NCBI GenBank assembly: GCA_905372595.1
Contig: CAJPPS010000096.1
Span: forward strand, 1-5,785
Length of the DNA stretch: 5,785 nucleotides
DNA from: an uncultured Capnocytophaga sp.
Lineage (GTDB): Bacteria; Bacteroidota; Bacteroidia; Flavobacteriales; Flavobacteriaceae
Direction: 5' to 3'
Part shown: positions 1 to 4,831 of the stretch, piece after piece
Layout: the number at the start of each line of letters is the position of its first letter
Position numbering within the stretch: position 1 is the first letter of the stretch
Program-made: the position numbers and the translations under genes
Notes under the pieces: generated by a model
Seen by the model: only the letters and a program-made list of their open reading frames with translations
Database searches by the model: none
Told to the model about the DNA's origin: nothing

Positions 1-24
1 AAGGTTCGAGTCCTTGTAGACCAA
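1..24 (+). tRNA. tRNA-Gln, 3' end only (cut by window edge)
   Basis: The first 24 bases match, base for base, the T-arm, acceptor 3' strand and discriminator A of the complete tRNA-Gln at 161-231 (bases 208-231). The match extends one base further (C25 = C232) and then ends. The 5' part, including the anticodon, lies outside the window, so Gln is inferred from this identity. The simplest reading is a tandem tRNA-Gln copy. CCA is not encoded. A tRNA-end fragment left by an integrated element is the alternative, and no integrase is seen nearby. Confidence 0.75.
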
Positions 25-82
25 CAATTTAGAAATTCTTCTGAATTGGGTTAATCATATTATTATAGTTTAAAGTTATTTG

Positions 83-113
83 AAAAAAGCAATCTTAATT
101 GGTTGCTTTTTTT
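83..113 (+). terminator. intrinsic terminator after the first tRNA
   Basis: A 12-bp stem (83-94 with 101-112, one G-T wobble) closes a 6-base TTAATT loop. Its descending arm ends in an unbroken run of seven Ts. The A-run/T-run symmetry could work in both directions, but its position, 58 bases after the partial tRNA and before a new promoter, suits termination of the upstream tRNA transcript. Confidence 0.75.
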
Positions 114-114
114 A

Positions 115-145
115 TTGTGTAATTCAAAAAAAAGTCGTAACTTTG
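115..145 (+). promoter_or_regulatory. Bacteroidota-type promoter for tRNA-Gln
   Basis: A TTG at 115-117 (-33 element) lies 20 bases before TAACTTTG at 138-145. The latter is a perfect match to the Bacteroidota -7 consensus TAnnTTTG. The mature tRNA begins 16 bases after the -7 box, so the transcript would carry a leader of about ten bases for RNase P to remove. The promoter follows directly after the upstream terminator, which makes the second tRNA an independent unit. Confidence 0.75.
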
Positions 146-160
146 CCCCACAATACACAA

Positions 161-231
161 TGGTCTATGGTGTAATGGTAACACAACAGATTCTGGCTCT
201 GTAATTCAAGGTTCGAGTCCTTGTAGACCAA
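161..231 (+). tRNA. tRNA-Gln (anticodon CTG)
   Basis: A complete 71-nt cloverleaf. The acceptor stem TGGTCTA (161-167) pairs perfectly with TAGACCA (224-230), followed by discriminator A231. The anticodon stem ACAGA (186-190) pairs with TCTGT (198-202). The loop TTCTGGC places anticodon CTG at 193-195, which reads the CAG glutamine codon. The T-loop GTTCGAGTC is present. The 3' CCA is not encoded and must be added after transcription. The tRNA is convergent with glsA, whose stop codon is 77 bases away. Confidence 0.96.
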
Positions 232-237
232 CTAAAA

Positions 238-264
238 AAGGTATAAACATTTCATTTATACCTT
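238..264 (-). terminator. terminator between tRNA-Gln and glsA (possibly bidirectional)
   Basis: A perfect 10-bp stem AAGGTATAAA (238-247) / TTTATACCTT (255-264) with a 7-base loop. On the minus strand the stem runs into a row of Ts (from the A-run 234-239), the classic form of an intrinsic terminator, 43 bases past the glsA stop codon. On the plus strand the tail is only a broken T/C tract, so it may stop tRNA transcription less efficiently. Confidence 0.75.
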
Positions 265-307
265 CTTCCTTCAAACAAAAATATTTTTCTATCAATCACT
301 TCAAATT

Positions 308-1234
308 TTAGAAAACAGAAATCTGTGTTCGCATTGTAAATCCTTCCAAGAACTTTACACCTCGGTAAGAATTTCCCTTGTCATTCAAGCGTGGGCTCCA
401 TACAGCAATTGCATAATGACCAGGCATAATAGCTACAATCCCTCCTCCTACGCCACTCTTACCTGGAAGTCCTACTCGAAAGGCAAATTCGCCAGACTCA
501 TCATAAAAACCACAAGTTTGCATAATCGCATTGATACGCTTGGTATATATGTGTGGAAGTATGCGCTTTTGATTATGGAGTGTAATTCCATCATTGGCTA
601 AGAAAGTGAATACATAAGCTAGCGATTCACAGGTTAGTTCTATAGAACAGAGCTTAAAATAGAAATCCAAAACTTTTTCGGGCTCATTTTCTATATTTCC
701 AAGAGATTTTATATAGTAACAGAGTGCAAAATTACGGTATCCCACCTCTTTTTCAGAAGAAGCTATGGCTTGAGAATAGTTAATAGTAGGATCATTGGCT
801 AATTCTCTCACAAAATTCAAGAATTCTTCCTCAGCATTCTTAAAATGAGACAGTAAAATATCACAGATAACTATTGCCCCTGCATTAATCAAGGGGTTAC
901 GAGGGATCCCATTATTAGCTTCTAGTTGTAATAATGAATTGAACGATGTTCCCGAAGGCTCTACCGACACCCGCTCCCATATACTATCCCCGAAAATATC
1001 ATATGCCAGAGAAAGAGAAAGCACCTTGGCTATACTCTGTATAGAAAATTTTTCTTGATAATCCCCTATTCCAAAGGTATTTCCCTCTAGTGTATGAATA
1101 GCTATTCCAAACTTATCAGGACTGATATTAAGGAGTTCAGGGATATAAGTAGGGATTTTTCCTATATTTTTCCCTTGATATACCTTATTATAGATTCCTG
1201 TAATGGTCTTTGCATAAGCTGTTTGTTCGTTCAT
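308..1234 (-). CDS. glsA: glutaminase A
   Basis: Hydrolyses L-glutamine to L-glutamate and ammonia in the cytoplasm, using the serine-dependent beta-lactamase-like fold. At 308 residues it has the usual length for single-domain bacterial glutaminases. The catalytic pair of the SxxK motif is Ser67/Lys70 in FSIQSIAK. The other residues known to bind substrate in this family all have a match at the expected spacing: Asn117 (in NAGA), Glu161, Asn168, Tyr192, Tyr244 and Val262 (in GKSGVGGG). The substrate-loop motif VEPSG is at 91-95. There is no signal peptide. It is the last gene of the minus-strand run, starting 11 bp after the kdsA stop, so it is probably cotranscribed with kdsA. The start is ATG, preceded by an AAAAGGG stretch that may help ribosome binding. 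Such enzymes can serve nitrogen release or acid tolerance; the kdsA link gives no direct clue to which. Confidence 0.95.
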   Translation of the reverse strand: MNEQTAYAKTITGIYNKVYQGKNIGKIPTYIPELLNISPDKFGIAIHTLEGNTFGIGDYQEKFSIQSIAKVLSLSLAYDIFGDSIWERVSVEPSGTSFNSLLQLEANNGIPRNPLINAGAIVICDILLSHFKNAEEEFLNFVRELANDPTINYSQAIASSEKEVGYRNFALCYYIKSLGNIENEPEKVLDFYFKLCSIELTCESLAYVFTFLANDGITLHNQKRILPHIYTKRINAIMQTCGFYDESGEFAFRVGLPGKSGVGGGIVAIMPGHYAIAVWSPRLNDKGNSYRGVKFLEGFTMRTQISVF

Positions 1235-1245
1235 AGCCCTTTTAT

Positions 1246-2064
1246 TTAGAAAGAATTGATTGTTTTTCGGATGGCTACCAAGCGCGAGAGTAAGCCCTCA
1301 AGCAAGTCTAGATGAAGCATATTTGCCCCATCACTTTTGGCATTGGCAGGGTCAAAATGCGTTTCTATAAAAATTCCATCTACTCCATTGACAACACCTG
1401 CACGGGCAATGGTCTCAATCATATCTGGACGTCCTCCCGTAACTCCTGAGGTCTGGTTAGGTTGCTGTAGAGAATGGGTAATATCCAGTACCACAGGGGC
1501 ATACTGTCGCATTGTAGGGATTCCCCTGAAATCTACTATCATATCCTGATAACCAAACATCGTACCCCTATCAGTAATACAAACCTGCTCGTTATTACAA
1601 TCACGTACTTTCTGAACAGCATACTGCATACTCTCTGGACTCATAAACTGTCCTTTCTTGAGGTTTACAGCCTTTCCTGTACGAGCTGCTGCAACTACCA
1701 AGTCTGTCTGCCTAACCAAAAAAGCAGGAATCTGTAATACATCCACGTACTGAGCCGCAAGCTCAGCATCTTTTACTTCGTGAATATCGGTTACGGTAGG
1801 CACCTGAAAGGTCTGAGAGACTTTCTGTAGAATCTTCAGCGCTTTCTCGTCTCCAATTCCTGTAAAAGAGTCTATTCGGCTACGATTTGCCTTCTTAAAG
1901 CTCCCCTTGAATATATAGGGTATTTCAAGAGAATCTGTAATTTTCACAATCCTTTCTGCTATACGCAAAGCCATATCTTCCCCCTCTATGGCACAAGGTC
2001 CCGCCAAGAGGAAGAAGTTATTGGATTGTAAGTGCTTGATATGAGGTATTTTTCCTAAATCCAC
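1246..2064 (-). CDS. kdsA: 3-deoxy-D-manno-octulosonate 8-phosphate synthase (metal-dependent type)
   Basis: Condenses phosphoenolpyruvate with D-arabinose 5-phosphate to Kdo-8-phosphate, the committed step toward Kdo in the lipopolysaccharide core. The 272 residues form one TIM-barrel domain. Family motifs in order: AGPCAIE (21-27), FKGSFKKANRSR (52-63), TDIHE (92-96), PAFLVRQTDL (113-122), KKGQF (136-140), DRGTMFGY (165-172), DITHSLQ (194-200), FIETH (232-236) and AKSDGA (242-247). Cys24, His197, Glu234 and Asp245 keep almost the same spacing as the metal ligands of Aquifex aeolicus KdsA, whereas E. coli-type metal-independent enzymes have Asn in place of the Cys. The start is GTG: an in-frame TGA lies two codons upstream and the next Met (31) comes after the AGPC motif. 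It begins 19 bp after the yugP-like stop and ends 11 bp before glsA, consistent with one operon. Confidence 0.96.
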   Translation of the reverse strand: MDLGKIPHIKHLQSNNFFLLAGPCAIEGEDMALRIAERIVKITDSLEIPYIFKGSFKKANRSRIDSFTGIGDEKALKILQKVSQTFQVPTVTDIHEVKDAELAAQYVDVLQIPAFLVRQTDLVVAAARTGKAVNLKKGQFMSPESMQYAVQKVRDCNNEQVCITDRGTMFGYQDMIVDFRGIPTMRQYAPVVLDITHSLQQPNQTSGVTGGRPDMIETIARAGVVNGVDGIFIETHFDPANAKSDGANMLHLDLLEGLLSRLVAIRKTINSF

Positions 2065-2083
2065 TTTTCAACTAATTAAATCG

Positions 2084-2782
2084 TTATTCTCTACTACTTC
2101 CCACAAGCCTATAAGCCCAATAAAGGAGCTGAGCTAAGGAACCTAAAGCCGCCACTAAGTAAGTACGAGCTGCCCATTTAAGGGAGTCTTCAGCCCCTGC
2201 ATATTCCTGTTGGGAAACCATATTTTTATTCTTAAGCCACGCCAAAGCACGGTTACTTGCATCATACTCTACAGGTAATGTGATAAAGGAAAAAAGAGTA
2301 GTTACTGCAAAAAGTATAATCCCAAACAATGCTAGATAATAGCCAAAACCTACCTTAACTCCTGCTCCTAGAAGAAGACCTCCAAAAATAAGCCACGGAG
2401 AAAGATTAGAAGAAATATTTACCATAGGAACTAGCTGAGAACGAAGGGTAAGCCAAGCGTATGCTTGTGCGTGCTGTACAGCGTGCCCACATTCGTGAGC
2501 GGCTACTGCTGCGGCAGCGGCATTACGTTGGTTATATACAGCTTCACTGAGATTCACCGTTTTATCCAGAGGGTTATAGTGGTCTGTGAGCCTCCCAGGG
2601 GTTGAAATGACTTTTACATCATAGATACCGTGGTCTTGAAGCATTTTCTGAGCTATCTCCGCTCCACTCATTCCATTACGCAAATGCACCCTAGAATAAT
2701 AATCAAACTTGCTTTGCAAACGATTACTCACCAGCCAACTCACCAGAGCAATGGCTCCAATAATCACATAATAAAGTATCAT
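2084..2782 (-). CDS. YugP-family membrane zinc metallopeptidase
   Basis: A 232-residue protein resembling Bacillus subtilis YugP and the Zn_peptidase_2 family, predicted membrane-bound zinc proteases of unknown substrate. The zinc/catalytic motif HECGH is at 96-100 (His96, Glu97, His100). Glu172 in LPVEYDASNRA is the likely third metal ligand by analogy with other HExxH peptidases; this is inference. Hydrophobic segments lie at about 3-17, 118-140, 145-168 and 205-224. An alanine-rich stretch runs into the active-site helix. Length is normal for the family. The start is ATG with an A/T-rich leader. It is probably the first gene of a yugP-kdsA-glsA transcript, with a promoter and inverted repeat in the 80-bp gap upstream. 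A role in envelope protein quality control fits the family type and the LPS neighbour but is not shown by the sequence. Confidence 0.9.
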   Translation of the reverse strand: MILYYVIIGAIALVSWLVSNRLQSKFDYYSRVHLRNGMSGAEIAQKMLQDHGIYDVKVISTPGRLTDHYNPLDKTVNLSEAVYNQRNAAAAAVAAHECGHAVQHAQAYAWLTLRSQLVPMVNISSNLSPWLIFGGLLLGAGVKVGFGYYLALFGIILFAVTTLFSFITLPVEYDASNRALAWLKNKNMVSQQEYAGAEDSLKWAARTYLVAALGSLAQLLYWAYRLVGSSRE

Positions 2783-2821
2783 AATCTTTTAATTCTTATT
2801 TTGTTACTCTTTATATATCAC

Positions 2822-2851
2822 TAAAATTATGCCAAAAGAAGAAACTGACAA
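2822..2851 (-). promoter_or_regulatory. candidate promoter of the yugP-kdsA-glsA transcript
   Basis: Read on the minus strand, TTG (2851-2849) is followed after 19 bases by TAATTTTA (2829-2822), close to the Bacteroidota -7 box TAnnTTTG with a final A for G. An alternative overlaps it: TGGCA at 2834-2830 followed by TAGTG at 2823-2819 resembles a degraded sigma-54 -24/-12 pair, with the second GC dinucleotide spoiled. Both put transcription starts shortly upstream of the yugP-like ATG at 2782. The sigma-A reading is slightly favoured because its spacing is exact. Confidence 0.5.
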
Positions 2852-2858
2852 GATGTCA
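2846..2858. promoter_or_regulatory. inverted repeat TGACA-N3-TGTCA, putative operator
   Basis: A perfect 5-3-5 inverted repeat (TGACAAGATGTCA on the plus strand) sits between the cysD stop codon and the yugP-like gene and overlaps the proposed -33 element. This is where a repressor or activator dimer could bind. Because the minus strand continues into a T/C-rich tract, a weak terminator for cysD is another reading, although a 5-bp stem is short. Confidence 0.4.
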
Positions 2859-2862
2859 TTTT

Positions 2863-3759
2863 TTAAAAATACCCTCCTTTTTTCCTATCCTCCATAGCAG
2901 CTTCAGTAACGCGGTCATCGATTCGGGTTTCACCACGTTCGGAAATACGAGAGGCAGAAATTTCACGTACTACTTCTTCCAATGTAGTGGCTGAACTCTC
3001 TACGGCTGCAGTACAGGTCATATCACCTACGGTGCGGTAACGTACTTGCTTGCTGAGGATTTTATCATTCTCATCTATCTGAATAAAAGGAGAAACTGCT
3101 ATCAGGCGACCTTCGTACTCAATTACCTCTCTATTATGAGCAAAATAGATAGAGGGAAGTTCTATATTCTCCTGCTGGATATAGCTCCATACATCTAGTT
3201 CTGTCCAGTTGGAAATAGGAAACACACGTACATTTTCTCCCTTGTGGATTCGTCCGTTATAGATATTCCACAACTCGGGACGCTGGAGCTTAGGATCCCA
3301 TTGCCCAAATTCATCTCTAACCGAAAAAAAACGCTCCTTTGCCCGTGCTTTCTCCTCATCACGACGTGCTCCACCTATACAAGTATCAAAGTGAAATTCT
3401 TCAATCGTATCAAGTAATGTATGAGTTTGTAGCCAGTTACGAGATGCAAATTTTCCTTTGGGTTCAGTAAGTCCTTTAGCTTTAATGGTATCTTCCACTT
3501 GGCGAACAATCAGCTCAGCCCCGATACGCTTGGCGAGAGCATCACGGTAAGCGATGGCTTCGGGGAAGTTGTGTCCTGTATCAATATGTACCAGAGGGAA
3601 AGGAATCTTCATAGGAGCAAAGGCTTTTATCGCCAAATGTACCAAGGTAATTGAGTCCTTTCCTCCACTGAAAAGGAGTGCAGGGCGCTCAAACTGCGCT
3701 GCTACTTCGCGCATCATATAAATACTTTCTGCTTCTAGTTGCTTAAGATGTTCATTCAT
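2863..3759 (-). CDS. cysD: sulfate adenylyltransferase subunit 2 (CysD)
   Basis: The ATP sulfurylase subunit that forms adenosine 5'-phosphosulfate (APS) and pyrophosphate from ATP and sulfate, normally as a heterodimer with the GTPase CysN. The 298 residues show the PP-loop SGGKDS (31-36), HIDTGHNFPE (58-67), GGARRDEEKARAKER (129-143), FPISNWTELDVW (180-191), RYRTVGDMTCT (239-249), ERGETRIDD (274-282) and the C-terminal signature MEDRKKGGYF (289-298). The C-terminal part separates it from PAPS reductases, which share the fold. The GDMTCT form differs from the E. coli sequence (GCWPLTG) and looks like the version common outside the enteric bacteria. The start is ATG, with an A-rich leader. 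Oddly, the next gene downstream is the yugP-like peptidase rather than cysN, and no cysC, cysH or sulfate transporter gene is in the window. CysN, if present, is encoded elsewhere. Confidence 0.94.
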   Translation of the reverse strand: MNEHLKQLEAESIYMMREVAAQFERPALLFSGGKDSITLVHLAIKAFAPMKIPFPLVHIDTGHNFPEAIAYRDALAKRIGAELIVRQVEDTIKAKGLTEPKGKFASRNWLQTHTLLDTIEEFHFDTCIGGARRDEEKARAKERFFSVRDEFGQWDPKLQRPELWNIYNGRIHKGENVRVFPISNWTELDVWSYIQQENIELPSIYFAHNREVIEYEGRLIAVSPFIQIDENDKILSKQVRYRTVGDMTCTAAVESSATTLEEVVREISASRISERGETRIDDRVTEAAMEDRKKGGYF

Positions 3760-3775
3760 AAAATTTTCTTATTTT

Positions 3776-3788
3776 AGAAATCATTTCT
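3776..3788. promoter_or_regulatory. inverted repeat in the cysD leader
   Basis: AGAAAT-C-ATTTCT is a perfect 6-1-6 inverted repeat 17 bases upstream of the cysD start codon. It could be an operator or a small hairpin in the 5' leader. In AT-rich DNA such a repeat can occur by chance, so this is weak evidence. Confidence 0.25.
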
Positions 3789-3804
3789 GAGAGTTTGTAG
3801 AAAA

Positions 3805-3816
3805 ATCAAATTTGAT
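3805..3816. promoter_or_regulatory. 12-bp palindrome upstream of cysD
   Basis: ATCAAATTTGAT is a perfect palindrome between the 3837-4259 gene and cysD. No clean -7 TAnnTTTG box is found anywhere in this 77-bp gap; the nearest is CAAATTTG, inside the palindrome. cysD may therefore be read through from the TonB-domain genes, use a divergent promoter, or depend on an activator binding here. Confidence 0.3.
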
Positions 3817-3836
3817 GGATAAATAAGCTCTATTTC

Positions 3837-4259
3837 TCAATCCATCTTAAAGGCAATAGGATACTTATAGATGGTCGCTATAGGTCTTCCTCGCTGCTCT
3901 GCCGGAGCCACTTGGGGAAAACCTTCGAATATCCTTCGAGCTTCTTTTTCTAAAATTGGCTCTTTCGCTTCTACCTCTTTTATAGTGAGAACGCCTTTAT
4001 TATCTATCAGAAGAGTTAGCTCCACCCTACCTTGTATTTTTTTCTTTATGGCTTCTTGGGGATAACGAAATTTATCAAGCACCCAGTTATCCAAGCATTC
4101 TTTTAAAGAGATTCCTATAGTATACCCTTTATCATCAGTATAAAGACAACGCGCCTGTTTTTCTATCAGGGCAAAAGGGATATCCTCCTCTTCCTGTGCT
4201 TGCAAGGGAAAAGAACTAAAAATAATACTTATAAAATATAGAATCCTACTTACTTTCAT
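3837..4259 (-). CDS. secreted TonB C-terminal-domain protein (copy 1)
   Basis: A 140-residue protein with a signal peptide (about 1-21, basic start, hydrophobic core, LQA before a likely cleavage site ahead of Gln22) and then an acidic EEED stretch. PFALIEK (28-34) resembles the lead-in seen before TonB C-terminal domains in Bacteroidota (PFAVIE..P..PGC). The TonB_C-like domain covers about 55-138, with RYPQEA (65-70), IQGRV (75-79), IDNKGVL (85-91), EKEARRIF (104-111), RGRP (123-126) and a terminal YPIAFKM strand. Cys38 and Cys55 sit near the positions of two cysteines common in this domain class. There is no proline-rich spacer and no second membrane segment, so it is predicted to be soluble in the periplasm or tethered only if the signal is not cut. 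A normal TonB couples the proton-motive force to outer-membrane transporters; without an anchor that role is doubtful. It is a tandem paralogue of the 4307-4735 gene, 47 bp away. Confidence 0.85.
   Translation of the reverse strand: MKVSRILYFISIIFSSFPLQAQEEEDIPFALIEKQARCLYTDDKGYTIGISLKECLDNWVLDKFRYPQEAIKKKIQGRVELTLLIDNKGVLTIKEVEAKEPILEKEARRIFEGFPQVAPAEQRGRPIATIYKYPIAFKMD
4163..4259 (-). repeat. conserved leader repeat, copy 1
   Basis: These 97 bases, coding for the signal peptide and acidic start of the 3837-4259 protein, align without gaps to 4639-4735 with 9 differences (about 91% identity). This includes a perfect 39-base run (4189-4227 against 4665-4703). Looser similarity continues through the upstream promoter region (about 4264-4292 against 4747-4776). 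The rest of the two genes is much less alike. Confidence 0.9.
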
Positions 4260-4274
4260 AATATTTTTAAGAAA

Positions 4275-4305
4275 TAAAATTACAATTTATTTTCTACATA
4301 TACAA
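4275..4305 (-). promoter_or_regulatory. candidate promoter of TonB-domain copy 1
   Basis: On the minus strand TTG (4305-4303) is followed after 20 bases by TAATTTTA (4282-4275), 16 bases before the start codon. It matches the Bacteroidota pattern except for A instead of G at the end of the -7 box. The -7 region is homologous to the perfect box of the upstream copy (TACTTTTG), so it looks like a slightly weakened duplicate. Read-through from copy 2 is also possible. Confidence 0.5.
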
Positions 4306-4306
4306 G

Positions 4307-4735
4307 TCAGTTAGCGAGTCTGAATACGATAGGATAGTTATAGAGAATATTTACAGGCTTGCCTCTTAGTAGGGCAGGGGAGAACTGAGGGAATCCGTCA
4401 AATATCCTACAGGCTTCTTCTTCCAAGAGGGGATTACGCCCTATAATTTCTTTTATAGAAAGAATACCCTTTTTATCTATCCTGAGTTGTACGATTACTC
4501 TGCCTTGAATCTTTTTTTCTACAGCTTCCTGAGGATATCTAGAATTCTTTATTACCCATTGATCTAAAAAATTCTTGAAAGGTATTTCCTTTGTTTCTCC
4601 TGTAATTGTATCTGTTTGTACGTAATAAGGGTGTTTCTCTATCAGGAAAAAAGGGATATCTTCTTCTTCCTGTGCTTGCAAGGGAAAAGAACTAAAAATA
4701 ATAGCTATAAAATATAGAATCATACTTGCTCTCAT
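4307..4735 (-). CDS. secreted TonB C-terminal-domain protein (copy 2)
   Basis: A 142-residue paralogue of the neighbouring downstream gene. The signal peptide (about 1-21, LQA then Gln22) and EEEDIPFFLIEK (23-34) are nearly the same: 30 of the first 35 residues are identical. After a divergent linker, the TonB_C-like domain spans about 56-140, with RYPQEA (66-71), IQGRV (76-80), IDKKGIL (86-92), EEEACRIF (105-112), RGKP (124-127) and YPIVFRL at the end. From RYPQEA onward about 44 of 76 residues match copy 1. It lacks the Cys38/Cys55 pair of copy 1 and has only Cys109. It has no anchor helix beyond the signal peptide and no proline-rich spacer, so energy transduction like that of classical TonB is uncertain. 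Its own -7 box TACTTTTG lies 20 bases before the ATG. The function of the pair is unknown. Confidence 0.85.
   Translation of the reverse strand: MRASMILYFIAIIFSSFPLQAQEEEDIPFFLIEKHPYYVQTDTITGETKEIPFKNFLDQWVIKNSRYPQEAVEKKIQGRVIVQLRIDKKGILSIKEIIGRNPLLEEEACRIFDGFPQFSPALLRGKPVNILYNYPIVFRLAN
4639..4735 (-). repeat. conserved leader repeat, copy 2
   Basis: Partner of the repeat at 4163-4259: 97 bases with 9 mismatches, no gaps, covering the signal peptide and acidic segment of the 4307-4735 protein. Differences cluster at both ends and the middle 39 bases are identical. Confidence 0.9.
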
Positions 4736-4755
4736 TATGCTCTTTTTTAAGAGGA

Positions 4756-4763
4756 CAAAAGTA
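4756..4763 (-). promoter_or_regulatory. -7 promoter box of TonB-domain copy 2
   Basis: TACTTTTG on the minus strand is a perfect TAnnTTTG match, 20 bases upstream of the ATG at 4735. The -33 element is poor: TCG rather than TTG sits 19 bases further upstream (4783-4785). The promoter therefore probably initiates this TonB pair independently of the transporter gene, but it may be weak or activator-assisted. Confidence 0.5.
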
Positions 4764-4831
4764 CAACTTATTTTTCAATAAGCGAATGTTTTTAGGAAAT
4801 AATATATAAGAGGACTTCTACGATTCTACAA

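Noticed and set aside
416..601. Open frame of 61 codons on the plus strand
   Set aside because: It lies wholly inside glsA in antisense, shows no protein-family features and has no promoter. Similar antisense frames over kdsA (1337-1549, 1474-1737), the yugP-like start (2630-2824) and TonB copy 1 (3871-4065) were dropped for the same reason.
2822..2864. Strong intrinsic terminator after cysD
   Set aside because: The only hairpin is the 5-bp TGACA/TGTCA stem followed by a mixed T/C tract without a solid T-run. It fits an operator better than an efficient terminator.
2863..3759. PAPS reductase (CysH) as the identity of this gene
   Set aside because: The PP-loop is shared, but GGARRDEEKARAKER, the GDMTCT segment and the MEDRKKGGYF C-terminus are CysD features, and the cysteine-containing C-terminal end expected in CysH is absent.
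3837..4735. Lipoprotein or toxin-immunity-type pair
   Set aside because: Neither protein has a cysteine after the signal peptide for lipidation, and both clearly follow the TonB C-terminal pattern (RYPQEA, IQGRV, RGxP, YPI.F). No toxin or immunity motif is visible.
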